DNA from: Deinococcus marmoris
GTDB lineage: Bacteria; Deinococcota; Deinococci; Deinococcales; Deinococcaceae
Direction of reading: 5' to 3'
Length of the DNA: 64,000 bases
Assembly: GCF_001949125.1 (NCBI RefSeq)
Contig: NZ_MSTI01000102.1
Coordinates: forward strand, 1 to 64,000
In this document: piece after piece, positions 10,816 through 21,950 of the stretch
Layout: each line of letters starts with the position of its first letter
Numbering within the stretch: position 1 is the stretch's first letter
Translations under genes and position numbers: made by a program
The notes under the pieces: generated by a model
What the model was told of the DNA's origin: nothing
What the model saw: the letters and a program-made list of their open reading frames with translations, nothing else
The model's database searches: none

Positions 10816-10845
10816 TTGCCTGTTCCCTGCCGACGCGCGTAGCCT
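10816..10845 (+). promoter_or_regulatory. Promoter TTGCCT-18-TAGCCT, leaderless
   Basis: A -35-like TTGCCT (10816-10821) and TAGCCT (10840-10845) are 18 bases apart; the ATG at 10853 follows 7 bases later without a ribosome binding site. Confidence 0.55.
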
Positions 10846-10852
10846 GCGCCTT

Positions 10853-11302
10853 ATGACATCGACTGGTTTTGCCAAGATCGCCGTGGGCGTGGATTTCTCG
10901 CCTTCCAGCCAGAACGCGCTGGCGCTGACCCGCGCCCGTTTTCCCGGCGCTCAGATTCGCCTGCTGCACGTCACCGACGCGCGTGTGACCACCTCGCCGG
11001 ACCTGATGGGCGGCGTGACCCCCGCCGTGTTCGATGCCGGGCTGCTCAATTCCCTGGAAGATGCCGATGCCAGGCGGCTGGCCTCGATCATGCAGGACGG
11101 CGAGGAAACCGAGCAACTGGTGGGCGATCCGGTCACGGGCATCGTGGAAGCTGCTGCCCGCTGGGGCGCGGACCTGATCGTGGTGGGCACGCACTCGCAG
11201 GGCGCGCTGGAACATTTTTTCATTGGCAGCAGCGCCGAGAAGATCGTGGGCCGCAGCCACCTGCCGGTGCTGACCGTGCGTCTGCCGGACCGCCGCTCTT
11301 GA
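10853..11302 (+). CDS. Universal stress protein (UspA) family
   Basis: A 149-residue single-domain Usp protein, a cytoplasmic stress-response ATP/AMP-binding fold. The N-terminal [15 protein letters not shown] and C-terminal [23 protein letters not shown] segments are typical. The ATP-binding glycine motif is slightly degenerate because the second glycine of GxxG is Ser in GTHS, so nucleotide binding may be altered. The ldh gene follows with a repeated spacer and may be co-transcribed. Confidence 0.9.
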   Translation: MTSTGFAKIAVGVDFSPSSQNALALTRARFPGAQIRLLHVTDARVTTSPDLMGGVTPAVFDAGLLNSLEDADARRLASIMQDGEETEQLVGDPVTGIVEAAARWGADLIVVGTHSQGALEHFFIGSSAEKIVGRSHLPVLTVRLPDRRS

Positions 11303-11372
11303 GATTGACACAGTATTTGAGAATGACGCAGTGTCTGAGATCGACGCAGTGCTTGAGCTTGCCACAGTGAAA
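11301..11372 (+). repeat. Four 18-bp tandem units across the ldh start
   Basis: Units at 11301-11318, 11319-11336, 11337-11354 and 11355-11372 share the pattern GAGnnTGACnCAGTGnnT. Being 18 bp each, they are in frame with ldh, and units 2, 3 and 4 each carry an in-frame GTG (11331, 11349, 11367). The first unit overlaps the stop codon of the stress-protein gene. Confidence 0.85.
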
Positions 11373-12287
11373 GTCGGTGTCGTCGGCGCGGGGCTGGTGG
11401 GGGCCACCGCCGCCTACGCCATGACCCTGCGCGATTCGTGTAGCGAGATCGTGCTGGTGGATCAGGACGAGAGCCGGGCGCGGGCCGAGGCCCAGGACAT
11501 CGCGCACGCCGCGCCGATCAGCCACGGGGTCCGGGTTAGCAGTGGCGATTACGCGGCGCTGAAGGGCAGCAGGCTGGTGCTGATTGCTGCCGGAGCCAAC
11601 CAGAAACCCGGCGAGGGCCGCACTGAACTGCTGGAGAAGAATGCCGAGATCTTCCGGCAGGTCATCCCACAGGTGGCGCAACATGCCCCCGGCGCGGTGC
11701 TGTTGATCGCCACCAATCCCGTGGACGCGCTGACCGATCTGGCCGTGCATCTGGCCCCCGAACATGCGGTGATGGGGTCTGGCACGGTGCTGGACAGCGC
11801 CCGCCTGCGCTGGCTGATCGCGCAGCATGCCGGGGTGGACGCCACCAACGTTCACGGCTACGTATTGGGCGAACACGGCGACAGCGAGGTCATCGCCTGG
11901 AGCAGCGCCACCGTGGCCGGGCTGCCGGTGGCCGAATTCATGGCCGCGCGTGGCCTGCCCTGGACGCCCGAGATTCGCGCCGGGATCGAGGCTGGAACGC
12001 GTGACGCCGCCGCCAGCATCATCGGTGGCAAGCGGGCCACCTATTACGGCATCGGTGCGGCGCTGGCGCGGATTGCCGAGCGGGTACTGGGAGACCGCCG
12101 CGCCGTGCTGACCGTCAGTGCGCCCACCCCCGAATACGGCGTCAGCCTCAGCATTCCGCGCATCGTGGCGGCGGGGGGCATCGAGGCCAGCGTGATGCCG
12201 AAGCTGACTGAAGACGAAAAAGCCGCACTGGAACGCAGTGCGGCGGTGCTTCGGGCGGCTAAGGCGAAGTTGGGTCTGACGGGTTGA
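11367..12287 (+). CDS. ldh: L-lactate dehydrogenase
   Basis: A 306-residue NAD-dependent L-lactate dehydrogenase, interconverting pyruvate and L-lactate. It has the dinucleotide motif [15 protein letters not shown] at the N-terminus, the substrate loop with R85, the DSAR segment near residue 143 and the catalytic GEHGDSE with H170. The protein is the Deinococcus/Thermus form. I place the start at GTG 11367, where family members begin (MKVGVVG), but two further in-frame GTGs at 11349 and 11331 lie in the tandem repeat and would add 6 or 12 residues. The 3' end overlaps the convergent OstA-like gene by 29 bases. Confidence 0.93.
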   Translation: MKVGVVGAGLVGATAAYAMTLRDSCSEIVLVDQDESRARAEAQDIAHAAPISHGVRVSSGDYAALKGSRLVLIAAGANQKPGEGRTELLEKNAEIFRQVIPQVAQHAPGAVLLIATNPVDALTDLAVHLAPEHAVMGSGTVLDSARLRWLIAQHAGVDATNVHGYVLGEHGDSEVIAWSSATVAGLPVAEFMAARGLPWTPEIRAGIEAGTRDAAASIIGGKRATYYGIGAALARIAERVLGDRRAVLTVSAPTPEYGVSLSIPRIVAAGGIEASVMPKLTEDEKAALERSAAVLRAAKAKLGLTG

Positions 12288-13425
12288 GCGGCGAGCCGTT
12301 GGGGTCTTCCGATGGATTGCGCGGCGGGAGAGGACGGGTGCCGGGCAGGGTGCCAGGAGCTGTGGCTGGGGCCGAAGTCGTGCCCGTCCCTGGCGTATCC
12401 CCCTCCTCCACGAATTCCCCGGTGATGGTGCCGCCCTCGGATTTCACCGCATAGACCTCGTTCTTGTCCAGGTCATACAGGATCGTTCCGGCGCGCAGGG
12501 TGTCGCCGCCCTTGATGCTCACGGCGGGCTGCTCCGGCGTGCCGATCAGGCGGGCCAGATTCGCCGCGTCGTCGTACTCCACCCGCCCCGCCCGGCTGAC
12601 CCGCCCGCCCTCGCTGTTCAGGACCACGTTGCCCACCAGCGTGGTCTTCTCGTCGTCCACGTTGACCTCGATGCGCTCGCTGCTGCCGGTCAGCGGGTCT
12701 TTCTCGTTGGCCCGCTTGAAGGTCACGGGGCCGTCGATGCGGGCGATGCCGTCCGTCTCGTCGTAGACCAGTTTCTGACCCTGTAACTCGGTCTTGCCCT
12801 GCGTGACAAAGACGGTGTCGGGGGCGGGTTTGGGACTGGCCTCCACGCCGCAACGGGTCAGGCGGTCCTTGGCATCGGCGGGAACGGTGTCCAGAAAACG
12901 GGCGGTCCCGGCGCTGGCGTCCACCCGCCCGTCGCTGCCGTCCTGTCCTTCTTTGGGCTGCTGCTGCGTGACCACCGCCAGCGGCACGCGAATCACGTTC
13001 TTGTCGATGGTGATCCGCACTCCACCTGACCCGGTCTCGCTGAACACGGCCAGATTGGGCGCGTCTTCCGGGTCATCCTCCTGCGGGCTGCACACGGCGA
13101 AGATGCCGGTGTCGTCGCTGATGCCCGTCCGCACGATGCGGATGCGGCGTTCCTTGCCGTCCTTGTCGCTTTTGCGGACCAGATCCAGGCTGGCATTTTC
13201 TGCGCCCGGCGTGTCGGTTTCGGTGGGCACGGTCTGATCTGGTGAGGCGGGATCGGCGGCTGGTGCAGCGGGCTGAGGCTGCGTCTGGGCGGGAGGCACG
13301 GCGGGCGTCGGAGTCGCTGGCGACGCGTCCTGCGCCAGCACCCACATGGGCAGCGCTGCGCCCACAGCCAGTGCCAGCGTGATCGCCACTCCCCTTAGCC
13401 GAAACTTTAGCCGAAACCTCCGCAT
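12259..13425 (-). CDS. LptA/OstA-like periplasmic protein, long variant
   Basis: A 388-residue exported protein. A signal peptide (about 1-31, cleavage near VLAQDA) is followed by a Pro/Ala/Thr-rich linker and a beta-rich region with LptA/OstA-type repeats ([29 protein letters not shown] strands and [14 protein letters not shown]). In lipopolysaccharide-making bacteria such proteins form the periplasmic bridge that carries lipid to the outer membrane. It is the last gene of an LptC-LptA-LptA-like operon. The N-terminus contains a 12-bp tandem duplication encoding FRLK-FRLR. The C-terminal 50 residues are a Pro/Thr-rich tail. Confidence 0.75.
   Translation of the reverse strand: MRRFRLKFRLRGVAITLALAVGAALPMWVLAQDASPATPTPAVPPAQTQPQPAAPAADPASPDQTVPTETDTPGAENASLDLVRKSDKDGKERRIRIVRTGISDDTGIFAVCSPQEDDPEDAPNLAVFSETGSGGVRITIDKNVIRVPLAVVTQQQPKEGQDGSDGRVDASAGTARFLDTVPADAKDRLTRCGVEASPKPAPDTVFVTQGKTELQGQKLVYDETDGIARIDGPVTFKRANEKDPLTGSSERIEVNVDDEKTTLVGNVVLNSEGGRVSRAGRVEYDDAANLARLIGTPEQPAVSIKGGDTLRAGTILYDLDKNEVYAVKSEGGTITGEFVEEGDTPGTGTTSAPATAPGTLPGTRPLPPRNPSEDPNGSPLNPSDPTSP
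13394..13417 (-). repeat. 12-bp tandem duplication in 5' coding region
   Basis: Two units (13394-13405 and 13406-13417), differing at one base, encode FRLK and FRLR directly after the start of the OstA-like gene; the duplication preserves frame. Confidence 0.7.
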
Positions 13426-13432
13426 AACCCGC

Positions 13433-13438
13433 AGTTTA
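13433..13438 (-). promoter_or_regulatory. Possible internal leaderless -10 box TAAACT
   Basis: TAAACT ends 7 bases before the ATG at 13425 and contains the stop codon of the upstream gene, so an internal promoter within the Lpt-like operon is possible. Confidence 0.35.
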
Positions 13439-14338
13439 CTTCTCGCCGCTCAGCTTGAACTGTTCGACTGGAATCTTGTATGCCGAGTTCAGGGCGCGCA
13501 CGCGGGCCAGATCGGTGCGCTGTTCCAGGTAGCCGCTGGCTGGGGCGCGCACGGTCACCTTGCTCTTGCTGTCCACGCTGACGGCGTTGCCCACCACATA
13601 GGCCACGTTCTTCTTGTCGTCGTAGTACACCGCGTTGCCCGTGGTGGTCTGCGTGCCCTGCACCAGTTTCACGCCGCCCGACACGTACAGCGTCTTGGTC
13701 TTGGTCAGCGCCCGGACTTCCTGCCCCGTGATGGTCAGTTCCTTCTGGTTGCCCTTGGCGGCGCGGGTCAGGCTGGGATTTCCCGTCATCTGCGCCAGTT
13801 CCTTGTCCTCGTCGAAGATCAGTTTGTCGGCCTTGCCGGTCTGGTTGCCGTTGGTCAGGCCGACGTTACCGGTGCTGGTCGAGATGTTGTTGTCCACATC
13901 CAGGCTCATCTGCGAGGCGTTGATGTTGACCTTGTCGCCGTCTTCCTTATCCTCGGGCACGAAGGTGGCGCTGGGATTGCCGCTCAGGACGCCCTGCCCG
14001 GTGGCCTCGCTGTAGGCCAGGGCGCTGCCCGACGCGCTCAGGCGTCCGCGCTCCACCTTCACGTTGCCGGTGAAGTTGGCGGTGCGCTTGCCCTCGGCGT
14101 CCAGCAGGGAAATCCCGCTGGGGGCGGCTAGCGTGGCCTGCGCGGACTCGATCTTGAGGGTGCTGACGGTGGCCTTGACCGGGTTGCCGCTGTAAGTCAG
14201 TGGTCCGGTGCGGACATTGCCGCGCGCCCCGCCCTGAATCTTGACGATGCGGTTGGGGTTGGAGGCGGTCTGTGACGTTGCGGTCTGGGCCAGCGCGGTC
14301 AGGCTCAGCAGGCCGATCATCAGGGCAATTCTCTTCAT
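13436..14338 (-). CDS. LptA/OstA-like periplasmic protein
   Basis: A 300-residue exported protein. A signal peptide ([19 protein letters not shown]) precedes an all-beta region with repeated ~30-residue strands such as [25 protein letters not shown] and [22 protein letters not shown], the typical OstA_N/LptA jelly-roll signature. It probably forms part of a transenvelope lipid bridge. AGGAG lies about 8 bases upstream of the ATG. It is the middle gene between the LptC-like and the longer OstA-like proteins, both on the same strand. Confidence 0.8.
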   Translation of the reverse strand: MKRIALMIGLLSLTALAQTATSQTASNPNRIVKIQGGARGNVRTGPLTYSGNPVKATVSTLKIESAQATLAAPSGISLLDAEGKRTANFTGNVKVERGRLSASGSALAYSEATGQGVLSGNPSATFVPEDKEDGDKVNINASQMSLDVDNNISTSTGNVGLTNGNQTGKADKLIFDEDKELAQMTGNPSLTRAAKGNQKELTITGQEVRALTKTKTLYVSGGVKLVQGTQTTTGNAVYYDDKKNVAYVVGNAVSVDSKSKVTVRAPASGYLEQRTDLARVRALNSAYKIPVEQFKLSGEK

Positions 14339-14389
14339 GGTGGGACTCCTTGGGACGGTCTGGAATGAGAGGGTTGAAAACGTGTTGTG

Positions 14390-15013
14390 TCAGGTCTTGC
14401 TTTTGGCTCTGGGAACCAGTTTCCCGTTCTCGCAGGTCTCTTTGGAATCCAGATTGAGTGAGGTAGAAGAGGTGTCGTTGTCCATGTCGTCGAGGTCAAA
14501 CTGGAACGACATCCGTAGTTTCTCGGCGTGGCCATTCAGGAAAGGAGACGTAATGTCAGCTATCGGCGCGGTGAACCCGTAGCCCTGTTCAATCTTGACC
14601 GGATTCTGGGGCGTGCCCGTCATCACGATGCCCGCACATTCCTTGACCAGCCTGATGCTGGCCTTAACCGTGGTCATGTCGTCCTGCCCGTCGATGGTCA
14701 GGTCTGGCGCGTCCAGCGTGGCGTCCAGCGTTTCGCGGCCCGTCAGTTTGCCGTCCGTGCCCCGTTCCTTCAGCACCCGCTTGCCGCCGGAAATCCCGGT
14801 CAGTAGCGTTTCGTTGGAGACCGGATTGCTGCTGACGTTTTTGGCGGAGAAACTCCATACGGCGTCCGCATCGCGTGACGGAAACAGGCGCAGTTCCACG
14901 CCCTGCAAGGTGGCGTCCGTCTTCGTCCCTTCCCGGCCTGCGCCCGGTAAGAAGGCGAAGATCAGGGCGAAGGCGAGGATCGCCAGCAGCGCGTAGAGGC
15001 CCGTTTTCTGCAC
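14390..15013 (-). CDS. LptC-like membrane-anchored protein
   Basis: A 207-residue protein with one N-terminal transmembrane helix (about residues 5-24, GLYALLAILAFALIFAFLP) and a periplasmic beta-rich domain, the architecture of LptC. The segment LQGVELRLFPSRDADAVWSFSAKNV is characteristic of the LptC_like domain. It would anchor a periplasmic bridge at the inner membrane. The start is a GTG at 15013, with TAGAGT 6 bases upstream. First gene of the Lpt-like operon. The matching LptB/F/G transporter is not in the window. Confidence 0.75.
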   Translation of the reverse strand: MQKTGLYALLAILAFALIFAFLPGAGREGTKTDATLQGVELRLFPSRDADAVWSFSAKNVSSNPVSNETLLTGISGGKRVLKERGTDGKLTGRETLDATLDAPDLTIDGQDDMTTVKASIRLVKECAGIVMTGTPQNPVKIEQGYGFTAPIADITSPFLNGHAEKLRMSFQFDLDDMDNDTSSTSLNLDSKETCENGKLVPRAKSKT

Positions 15014-15019
15014 GCGCGC

Positions 15020-15025
15020 ACTCTA
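15020..15025 (-). promoter_or_regulatory. Leaderless -10 box TAGAGT before a GTG start
   Basis: TAGAGT on the minus strand ends 6 bases before GTG 15013. Confidence 0.4.
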
Positions 15026-15137
15026 GCGTCCGGCCCTCATGAGAGTGGTGGGCCTGGGATGGGTTGATGGGGGAGGGTGGTGGGGGCTGGGGCGGAAGCC
15101 CAGACAGGCGACCCTGTACCACCACCTCCGTACCGCT

Positions 15138-15143
15138 TACCCT
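15138..15143 (+). promoter_or_regulatory. Leaderless -10 box TACCCT
   Basis: TACCCT ends 7 bases before the ATG at 15151; it favours this ATG over in-frame codons up to 87 bases upstream. Confidence 0.5.
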
Positions 15144-15150
15144 GTCCCTC

Positions 15151-15924
15151 ATGATCGACACCCACTGCCACCTCGATTACCTGGACGATCCGGCCTCCGC
15201 GCGCGGCGAACTGGGCCTGAACGTCATGGTCTGCATCGGCGCGAGTCCCGAACATGCCCGCAAGGCCGTCGCTTTGGCCGAACAGTTTCCCGACGTGTAT
15301 GCCACCGTCGGCCTGCATCCCACCGACACCGACGAGGACCGTTCAGAGGCGCGGCAGGAGTTGGAGACGTTGGCGCTGCACCCCCGCGTGGTGGGCATCG
15401 GCGAGAGCGGGCTGGACGACTACTGGGACGACACCAAGCGGGCCGCGCAGCTCAGCGCCTTCGAGTGGCAACTGGGCCTCGCGCGGCGGGTGGGCAAGCC
15501 GCTGGTGATCCACACCCGCGACAAACAGGGGCAGGACAGCGCCCACCGGGGTGTGATGGACGTGTTGAGCGGGTGGCCGGACGTGCCCGTGATCCTGCAC
15601 TGCTTCAGCGGTCACCCGGAGTTGCTGCGCTTTGGCCTGGAGCGCGGCGAACACACCTTTTTCGGCTTCGCGGGCAATACGACGTACAAGAACGCCCACG
15701 AGATTCACGCCGCTGCCCGCAGCCTTCCCCTGGAACGCATGCTGCTGGAAACCGACGCTCCCTTTCTGGCCCCGGTGCCTAAACGCGGCAAGCCCAACCG
15801 CCCCGGCTACGTGCGCCACACGCTGGATTTCATCGCCGGGCTGCGCGAGATGCCCGCTGCCACGCTGGAGCGCATGACGGATGCCAACGCGCGGCGGGTG
15901 TACGGGCTGGAGCAGCGAACCTGA
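15151..15924 (+). CDS. tatD: TatD family metal-dependent deoxyribonuclease
   Basis: A 257-residue TIM-barrel metal hydrolase of the TatD family, 3'-5' DNA exonucleases linked to repair. Metal ligands are visible: DTHCHLDY at the N-terminus, the GLHP and [10 protein letters not shown] segments, HTRDK, HCFSG and the final LLETDAPFL. The length is typical. It starts at ATG 15151 with a leaderless -10 box. It is a single gene running towards the exopolysaccharide locus. Confidence 0.92.
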   Translation: MIDTHCHLDYLDDPASARGELGLNVMVCIGASPEHARKAVALAEQFPDVYATVGLHPTDTDEDRSEARQELETLALHPRVVGIGESGLDDYWDDTKRAAQLSAFEWQLGLARRVGKPLVIHTRDKQGQDSAHRGVMDVLSGWPDVPVILHCFSGHPELLRFGLERGEHTFFGFAGNTTYKNAHEIHAAARSLPLERMLLETDAPFLAPVPKRGKPNRPGYVRHTLDFIAGLREMPAATLERMTDANARRVYGLEQRT

Positions 15925-15946
15925 CCGGACACCTGATGTAAAGAAC

Positions 15947-15978
15947 TTCACTTTTTACACCCCTGGCATTGCTATGGT
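15947..15978 (+). promoter_or_regulatory. Candidate promoter with TTCACT element, paralog 1
   Basis: AGAACTTCACTTT (15942-15954) also occurs in front of paralog 2 and, shortened to TTCACTTT, paralog 3. Here the spacing from TTCACT (15947-15952) to TATGGT (15973-15978) is 20 bases, longer than the 17 of the other two, so this is the weakest of the three. Confidence 0.35.
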
Positions 15979-16061
15979 GCCCGGAGAATGGACCCTCTCC
16001 TGCCCTTGCCCGCGAACCTCACCCTGACTCTGCATTCTCCCGTGGCCCGCCAGAGCCTGTT

Positions 16062-17753
16062 TTGAACTGGAAGACAGGGGTGATCGGCCTGCTGGGCCTG
16101 GGTACGGCGTCCCTTGGCCTGTTGGCCTGGGCGCAGGCCAGCGCGCCGCCAGCTCCTGCTTCCGCCGGGGCCGCAGCGCCGGGAGCCAACGACACTGGCA
16201 CGCTGTTCAACGGCTACCGCGTCAGCCCGCCGTACCGGGACCGGGTGGCGGCGCGGCCCAATCAGTTGTGGCCCGCTGCCAAAGACGTGCCCGAGCCACC
16301 GCTCAAGCCGCCCAGCAGCCCCCTGAAAACCGTGCGGGTGTTCTACAGCGATCCCCTGCCCAAAAGCAGCGCTTTCCGGGACGGGGGTAGCCTGCACGCC
16401 ATTTTGCTGGCCAACCTGCTGGGCCAGTACGACAACGTGAAGGTCATCCGCGCCCCGATCTCGCAGTACAAATCCGGGGATGCCAAAAACAGCCTGCGGA
16501 CCTTTTACATCGGCACGGTATACGACGAGAAGATCCCGGCAGAATTTATGAACGAGGTCAAGGCGGGTGCGCCCGTCACCTGGATGGGCTACAACATCTG
16601 GAAACTGGGCGACATCACGGCGCTGGGCCTGCAATACAAGAGCCTGCACACGGCCCTGACGCCGGGCCAGATCGCTGGGGCCTACAGCGCCGTAACGTAC
16701 AAGGGCCGCGTCTACAACAAGTACCCGGCCCGGCAGGAGATCAGCGAGGTCCACGCCGATCCGGCCAAGACCCAGACGCTGGCGGTGGCCCGCAGCGCGG
16801 TGGGCGACGGGATTCCGTATCTGGTCCGCAGCAAGAACTTCTATTTCGTGGCCGACAACCCGTTCCTGTACATCCAGCCCACGGGGCGCTATCTGGTCAT
16901 GGCCGACAGCCTCAAGACCATGCTGGGCGACAGCGGGACCGCCACCTGCAAGAAGCGGGCCATTCTGCGCCTGGAAGACCTGACCTCTCTGCGCGGGCCG
17001 CAGGGCCTGAAAGACACCCTGGACGTGATCGAGAAGCTGAAGGTGCCCTTTGCCATGACCGTGATCCCGGAAAGCTATTACGGCGGCGTGTCTTACCCCT
17101 GGAAGGGCAACATCCAGAGCCTGCAACAGGTTTACCGCGCGGTCAAGCTGGGCGGCGTGGTGATCCAGCACGGCACCACCCACAATTACCACGGCCTGCG
17201 TGACCCCGAAGGTAACAGCGCCGAGGAATGGGAGTTCTGGGACAAGGAAGATAACAAGTCGCTGGACAAACTGGGTCCGGCCAGCACCCAGGCGCGGATC
17301 CGCCAGGGCAGGGCGACGCTGCTGTCGCTGGGACTGCGGCCCCGGCTGTGGACCACGCCGCATTACGAGGCCGCCACCGAACTGTACCCGGCCATCAATG
17401 CCGTCTACCCGCGCGTGATCGAGCGCCGCATGTACGCCGCCGATGGCGTGCGCGGCGGCCAGTTCTTTCCGTACCCGGTGCGCGACGTGTACGGCACGCT
17501 GGTGCTGCCCGAGGACCTGGGCAACATCCAGAAAGGTTACCTGAGCGACTCGCTGCTGGACGCTGCCGAAGCAAACAGCGTCCTGGACTGCGCCTACGCC
17601 AGTTTCTTCGTGCATCCGTATCTGCTCGAAAGCGGGCATGTGGGACCGGACAAGCTGAGCAAGGCCAGCCTGACAGCGCTGATCACCGGTATTCAGGCGC
17701 AGGGCTACACCTTCGTCGATCCGCTGGACATCACCACCCGCACGCTGAAATAA
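16062..17753 (+). CDS. DUF2334 polysaccharide deacetylase-like protein, paralog 1
   Basis: About 563 residues. The N-terminal hydrophobic stretch ([22 protein letters not shown]) is a signal peptide or anchor without a lipobox, unlike paralogs 2 and 3. The middle region ([11 protein letters not shown]...[24 protein letters not shown]) is shared by all three. The NodB-like DUF2334 domain has the LRLEDL aspartate and the HGTTHNYHG metal motif, predicting removal of acetyl groups from a secreted glycan. The start is uncertain: TTG 16062 fits the signal peptide but lacks a ribosome binding site; an in-frame TTG at 15969 also exists. The stop overlaps repeat family B copy 1. Confidence 0.75.
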   Translation: MNWKTGVIGLLGLGTASLGLLAWAQASAPPAPASAGAAAPGANDTGTLFNGYRVSPPYRDRVAARPNQLWPAAKDVPEPPLKPPSSPLKTVRVFYSDPLPKSSAFRDGGSLHAILLANLLGQYDNVKVIRAPISQYKSGDAKNSLRTFYIGTVYDEKIPAEFMNEVKAGAPVTWMGYNIWKLGDITALGLQYKSLHTALTPGQIAGAYSAVTYKGRVYNKYPARQEISEVHADPAKTQTLAVARSAVGDGIPYLVRSKNFYFVADNPFLYIQPTGRYLVMADSLKTMLGDSGTATCKKRAILRLEDLTSLRGPQGLKDTLDVIEKLKVPFAMTVIPESYYGGVSYPWKGNIQSLQQVYRAVKLGGVVIQHGTTHNYHGLRDPEGNSAEEWEFWDKEDNKSLDKLGPASTQARIRQGRATLLSLGLRPRLWTTPHYEAATELYPAINAVYPRVIERRMYAADGVRGGQFFPYPVRDVYGTLVLPEDLGNIQKGYLSDSLLDAAEANSVLDCAYASFFVHPYLLESGHVGPDKLSKASLTALITGIQAQGYTFVDPLDITTRTLK

Positions 17754-17925
17754 TACGGACTCCGATTAGAGGGTGTTGAAAACACCCGTAATCCGAGCGG
17801 GAGGAGCAGCGTCCTCATGGGCGTCTGTTCGCGACGATGGCGAGAAGGAGAAAAACGGATGCCGGACGTGGAGTGTAGGAATCGGCGCTGTCCCGATTTC
17901 TACACGAAACAAACGGAATCCGTAT
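17753..17925 (+). repeat. Intergenic repeat family B, copy 1
   Basis: A 173-bp element bounded by ATACGGACTCCG and CGGAATCCGTAT. It shares an AAGGAGAAAAACGG-type core and the block GTGTAGGAATCGGCGCTGTC with copies at 29713 and 54540, and its left half with the inverted copy at 48910. The first base is the last base of the stop codon of the preceding gene. Confidence 0.85.
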
Positions 17926-17960
17926 GGGCTGCTGCATGTACAGACGGTCATGAGAACTTC

Positions 17961-17989
17961 TTCACTTTAAGGTCCGACTGCGTTATGAT
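17961..17989 (+). promoter_or_regulatory. Promoter TTCACT-17-TATGAT, paralog 2
   Basis: TTCACT (17961-17966) and TATGAT (17984-17989) are 17 bases apart. It lies just downstream of repeat B copy 1 and predicts a leader of about 190 bases before the gene at 18184. Confidence 0.65.
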
Positions 17990-18183
17990 TCTGTCAGGCG
18001 CGGGCTTCTCCCGTTTTTCCGTCGGTCCGGGTGTGCTGGATGGTCCAGTCCCCGCTGACGGCAGGGAGTGTGCCCCGAAGATGACGTGGTTATCCCGCAT
18101 TCCGGCCTCCCTTTTTCCTGACGATTTCTTGTGACGACCCAGGGCCTGAGCAGTTCATTTTCGCCTTACTCACAAGGACTGTG

Positions 18184-19896
18184 ATGTCTATGAAAAAGAC
18201 CTTTCCACTGCTGATGCTGAGCCTGACCCTGGCGCTGGGAGCCTGCGGCGCACCACCTGCGGGTCCGGGAGCCGCCGATCTGGGGCAGCCGCCCACCTCT
18301 GCGGCGCAGCCACTGCCCGTGACCGGCGACGTGACGCCGCTGTTCGGCGGCCACGCCCGCCCCGAACTGTTCCGTGACCGGGTGGCCGCGCTGGCCTCGG
18401 ACCTGTGGCAGTCGCTGCCGGATCAGGCCGCCGCGCCGCAGGACGGTGGGGGGCCAGCCGGCAACATCAAGACCGTGCGGGTGTACTACAGCGATCCCCT
18501 GCCCACCACGTATCCCTACCGCGACGGCGGCAGCTTCCACGCCATCATGCTGGCCAACCTGCTGGGGCAGTACGACAACGTCAGGGTGATCCGCGCGCCG
18601 ATCTCGCAGTACCGCTCCGGGGACGCGGCGCAGGACCTGCGGACCTTCTACATCGGCACGGTGTACGACGAGAAGATCCCCGCCGCCTTCCTGAACGACG
18701 TGAAAGCGGGCGCGCCGGTCACCTGGATCGGCTACAACATCTGGGAAATGGGCGACATGTCGGCGCTGGGCCTGCAATACAGGAGCCTGCACACCGCGCT
18801 GACGCCCGCACAGATCGCCGCCACGTACAGCACGGTGAATTACAAGGGCTACAACTATAAGAAGTACCCTGCCCAGCAGGAAATCATCGAACTGAAGGCC
18901 GATCCGGCCAAGACCCAGACGCTGGCAGTGGCCAGAGACGCGGTAGGCGACGCGATTCCGTATCTGGTCCGCAGCAAGAACTTCTATTACGTGGCCGACA
19001 ACCCCTTCCAGTACATCCACCCCACGGACCGGTATCTGGTGATGGCCGACAGCCTCAAGACCATGCTGGGCGACACGGGCACCGCCACCTGCAAGAAGCA
19101 GGCCATTCTGCGGCTGGAAGACATCAGCGCCATCAACGATCCGCAGGGCATGCGCGATACCCTGGACGCGATCAGCGCGCTGAAGGTGCCCTTTGCCATG
19201 ACCGTGATCCCGGAAAGTTATTACGGCGGCGTGTCCTACCCCTGGAAAGGCAACCGGGGCGGCCTGCAACAGCTTTACCGCGCCGTCACGATGGGCGGTC
19301 TGGTGATCCAGCACGGGACCACCCACAATTACCACGGCCTGCGCGACCCCGAGGGCGAAAGCGGCGACGAGTGGGAGTTCTGGGACAAGGAAAACGACCA
19401 CGCGCTGGCGCTGCTTAATCCGGCGTCCGCCCAGGCCCGCGTGCAGCAGGGCCGCGACGTGCTGCTCTCGCTGGGCATCAACGCGCAGATGTGGACCACG
19501 CCGCATTACGAGGCCGACGTGGGGCTGTACCCGGCCATCAACAAGATCTATCCCAGGGCCATCGAACGCCGCATGTACACCGCTGACGGGGTGCGCGAGG
19601 GCCAGTTCTTCCCGTACCCGGTGCGTGATGAGTACGGCACATTGGTGGTCCCCGAGAACCTGGGCAATATCCAGGTGGGCTACCTGAGCGACTCCGTGCT
19701 GGACGCCGCTGAGGCCAATAAAAATCTGAGTTGCGCCTACGCCAGCGTCTTCGTTCACCCGTACCTGCTGGAAAAGGATTATGTCGGCCCGGACAAGCTG
19801 ACCAAAGCCAGTCTGACCGCACTGATCAAGGGTATTCAGGCCAAGGGGTACACCTTTGTCAACCCGCTGAACGTCACCACCCGCACGCTGAAGTAG
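18184..19896 (+). CDS. DUF2334 polysaccharide deacetylase-like lipoprotein, paralog 2
   Basis: A 570-residue lipoprotein: signal peptide with lipobox LALGACG, a Pro/Ala linker, the shared N-terminal domain ([21 protein letters not shown]), then the NodB/DUF2334 domain with D313 in LRLEDIS and the HGTTHNYHG motif (H377, H381). It probably sits in the envelope and trims acetyl groups from an extracellular polysaccharide. AAGGA at 18174 sets the ATG at 18184; GTG 18181 and ATG 18190 are alternatives. It has its own promoter, so it is not strictly dependent on paralog 1. Most of the DUF2334 region is identical between paralogs 2 and 3. Confidence 0.82.
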   Translation: MSMKKTFPLLMLSLTLALGACGAPPAGPGAADLGQPPTSAAQPLPVTGDVTPLFGGHARPELFRDRVAALASDLWQSLPDQAAAPQDGGGPAGNIKTVRVYYSDPLPTTYPYRDGGSFHAIMLANLLGQYDNVRVIRAPISQYRSGDAAQDLRTFYIGTVYDEKIPAAFLNDVKAGAPVTWIGYNIWEMGDMSALGLQYRSLHTALTPAQIAATYSTVNYKGYNYKKYPAQQEIIELKADPAKTQTLAVARDAVGDAIPYLVRSKNFYYVADNPFQYIHPTDRYLVMADSLKTMLGDTGTATCKKQAILRLEDISAINDPQGMRDTLDAISALKVPFAMTVIPESYYGGVSYPWKGNRGGLQQLYRAVTMGGLVIQHGTTHNYHGLRDPEGESGDEWEFWDKENDHALALLNPASAQARVQQGRDVLLSLGINAQMWTTPHYEADVGLYPAINKIYPRAIERRMYTADGVREGQFFPYPVRDEYGTLVVPENLGNIQVGYLSDSVLDAAEANKNLSCAYASVFVHPYLLEKDYVGPDKLTKASLTALIKGIQAKGYTFVNPLNVTTRTLK

Positions 19897-19935
19897 GGCG
19901 GCCTCGATACCCACGTCGTTCCCCCCCTGGACCCC

Positions 19936-19955
19936 CCCCCTCTTGGGGGTTTCTT
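19936..19955 (+). terminator. Short GC hairpin with T-rich tail
   Basis: CCCCC (19936-19940), loop TCTT, GGGGG (19945-19949), then TTTCTT. It would end the paralog 2 transcript directly before the promoter of paralog 3. Confidence 0.5.
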
Positions 19956-19982
19956 CACTTTTATGCCACTTTTATGTATAAT
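19954..19982 (+). promoter_or_regulatory. Strong promoter TTCACT-17-TATAAT, paralog 3
   Basis: TTCACT (19954-19959) and a perfect TATAAT (19977-19982) are 17 bases apart, in an AT-rich island that is exceptional for this window. The predicted leader to 20203 is about 210 bases. Confidence 0.75.
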
Positions 19983-20040
19983 TTTTCTCAGTACGCTGTT
20001 TTCTGACATTGCCTGACATTTTTGCCTGTTGTTCGCTGGG

Positions 20041-20090
20041 CCAGATTTCCGCTCCGACTCTGGAGGGCGCTGGCTGGACTGGAAATCTGG
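20041..20090 (+). other. Leader hairpin upstream of paralog 3
   Basis: CCAGATTTCC (20041-20050) pairs perfectly with GGAAATCTGG (20081-20090). It lies in the predicted 5' leader, which otherwise (19983-20202) shows no open frame. I do not recognise a named riboswitch. Confidence 0.45.
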
Positions 20091-20202
20091 AGAAATGACA
20101 GTGGGAGAAAAGCGTAGGGCAAGCAGGTCCGCCGCCTCGCTGGACAGTGCTTTCCGGCCCGCCTCCCCGCCGCCTCCCTGTGAAGGACCGTAAAGGAAAA
20201 AA

Positions 20203-21924
<1,722 letters not shown>

Positions 21925-21950
21925 AGCGGACCCGGCGGTCTGGTGGGGCG

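Noticed and set aside
11301..11372. Short direct repeats considered as a CRISPR array
   Set aside because: Units are adjacent, 18 bp, without spacers, and in frame with ldh; no cas genes are present.
15969..16061. Upstream extension of DUF2334 paralog 1 to the TTG at 15969
   Set aside because: It would place 31 residues without hydrophobic character before the signal sequence and overlap the putative -10; the paralogs begin directly with a signal peptide.
19961..19982. Radiation/desiccation response motif near TTATGCCAC...TATGTATAA
   Set aside because: The two halves are not inverse complements of each other, and the sequence is better explained by the TTCACT-17-TATAAT promoter. No other candidate was found by eye.
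19983..20202. c-di-GMP (GEMM) riboswitch in the leader of DUF2334 paralog 3
   Set aside because: The metabolic context is tempting, but the conserved GEMM core and tetraloop receptor pattern are not there.
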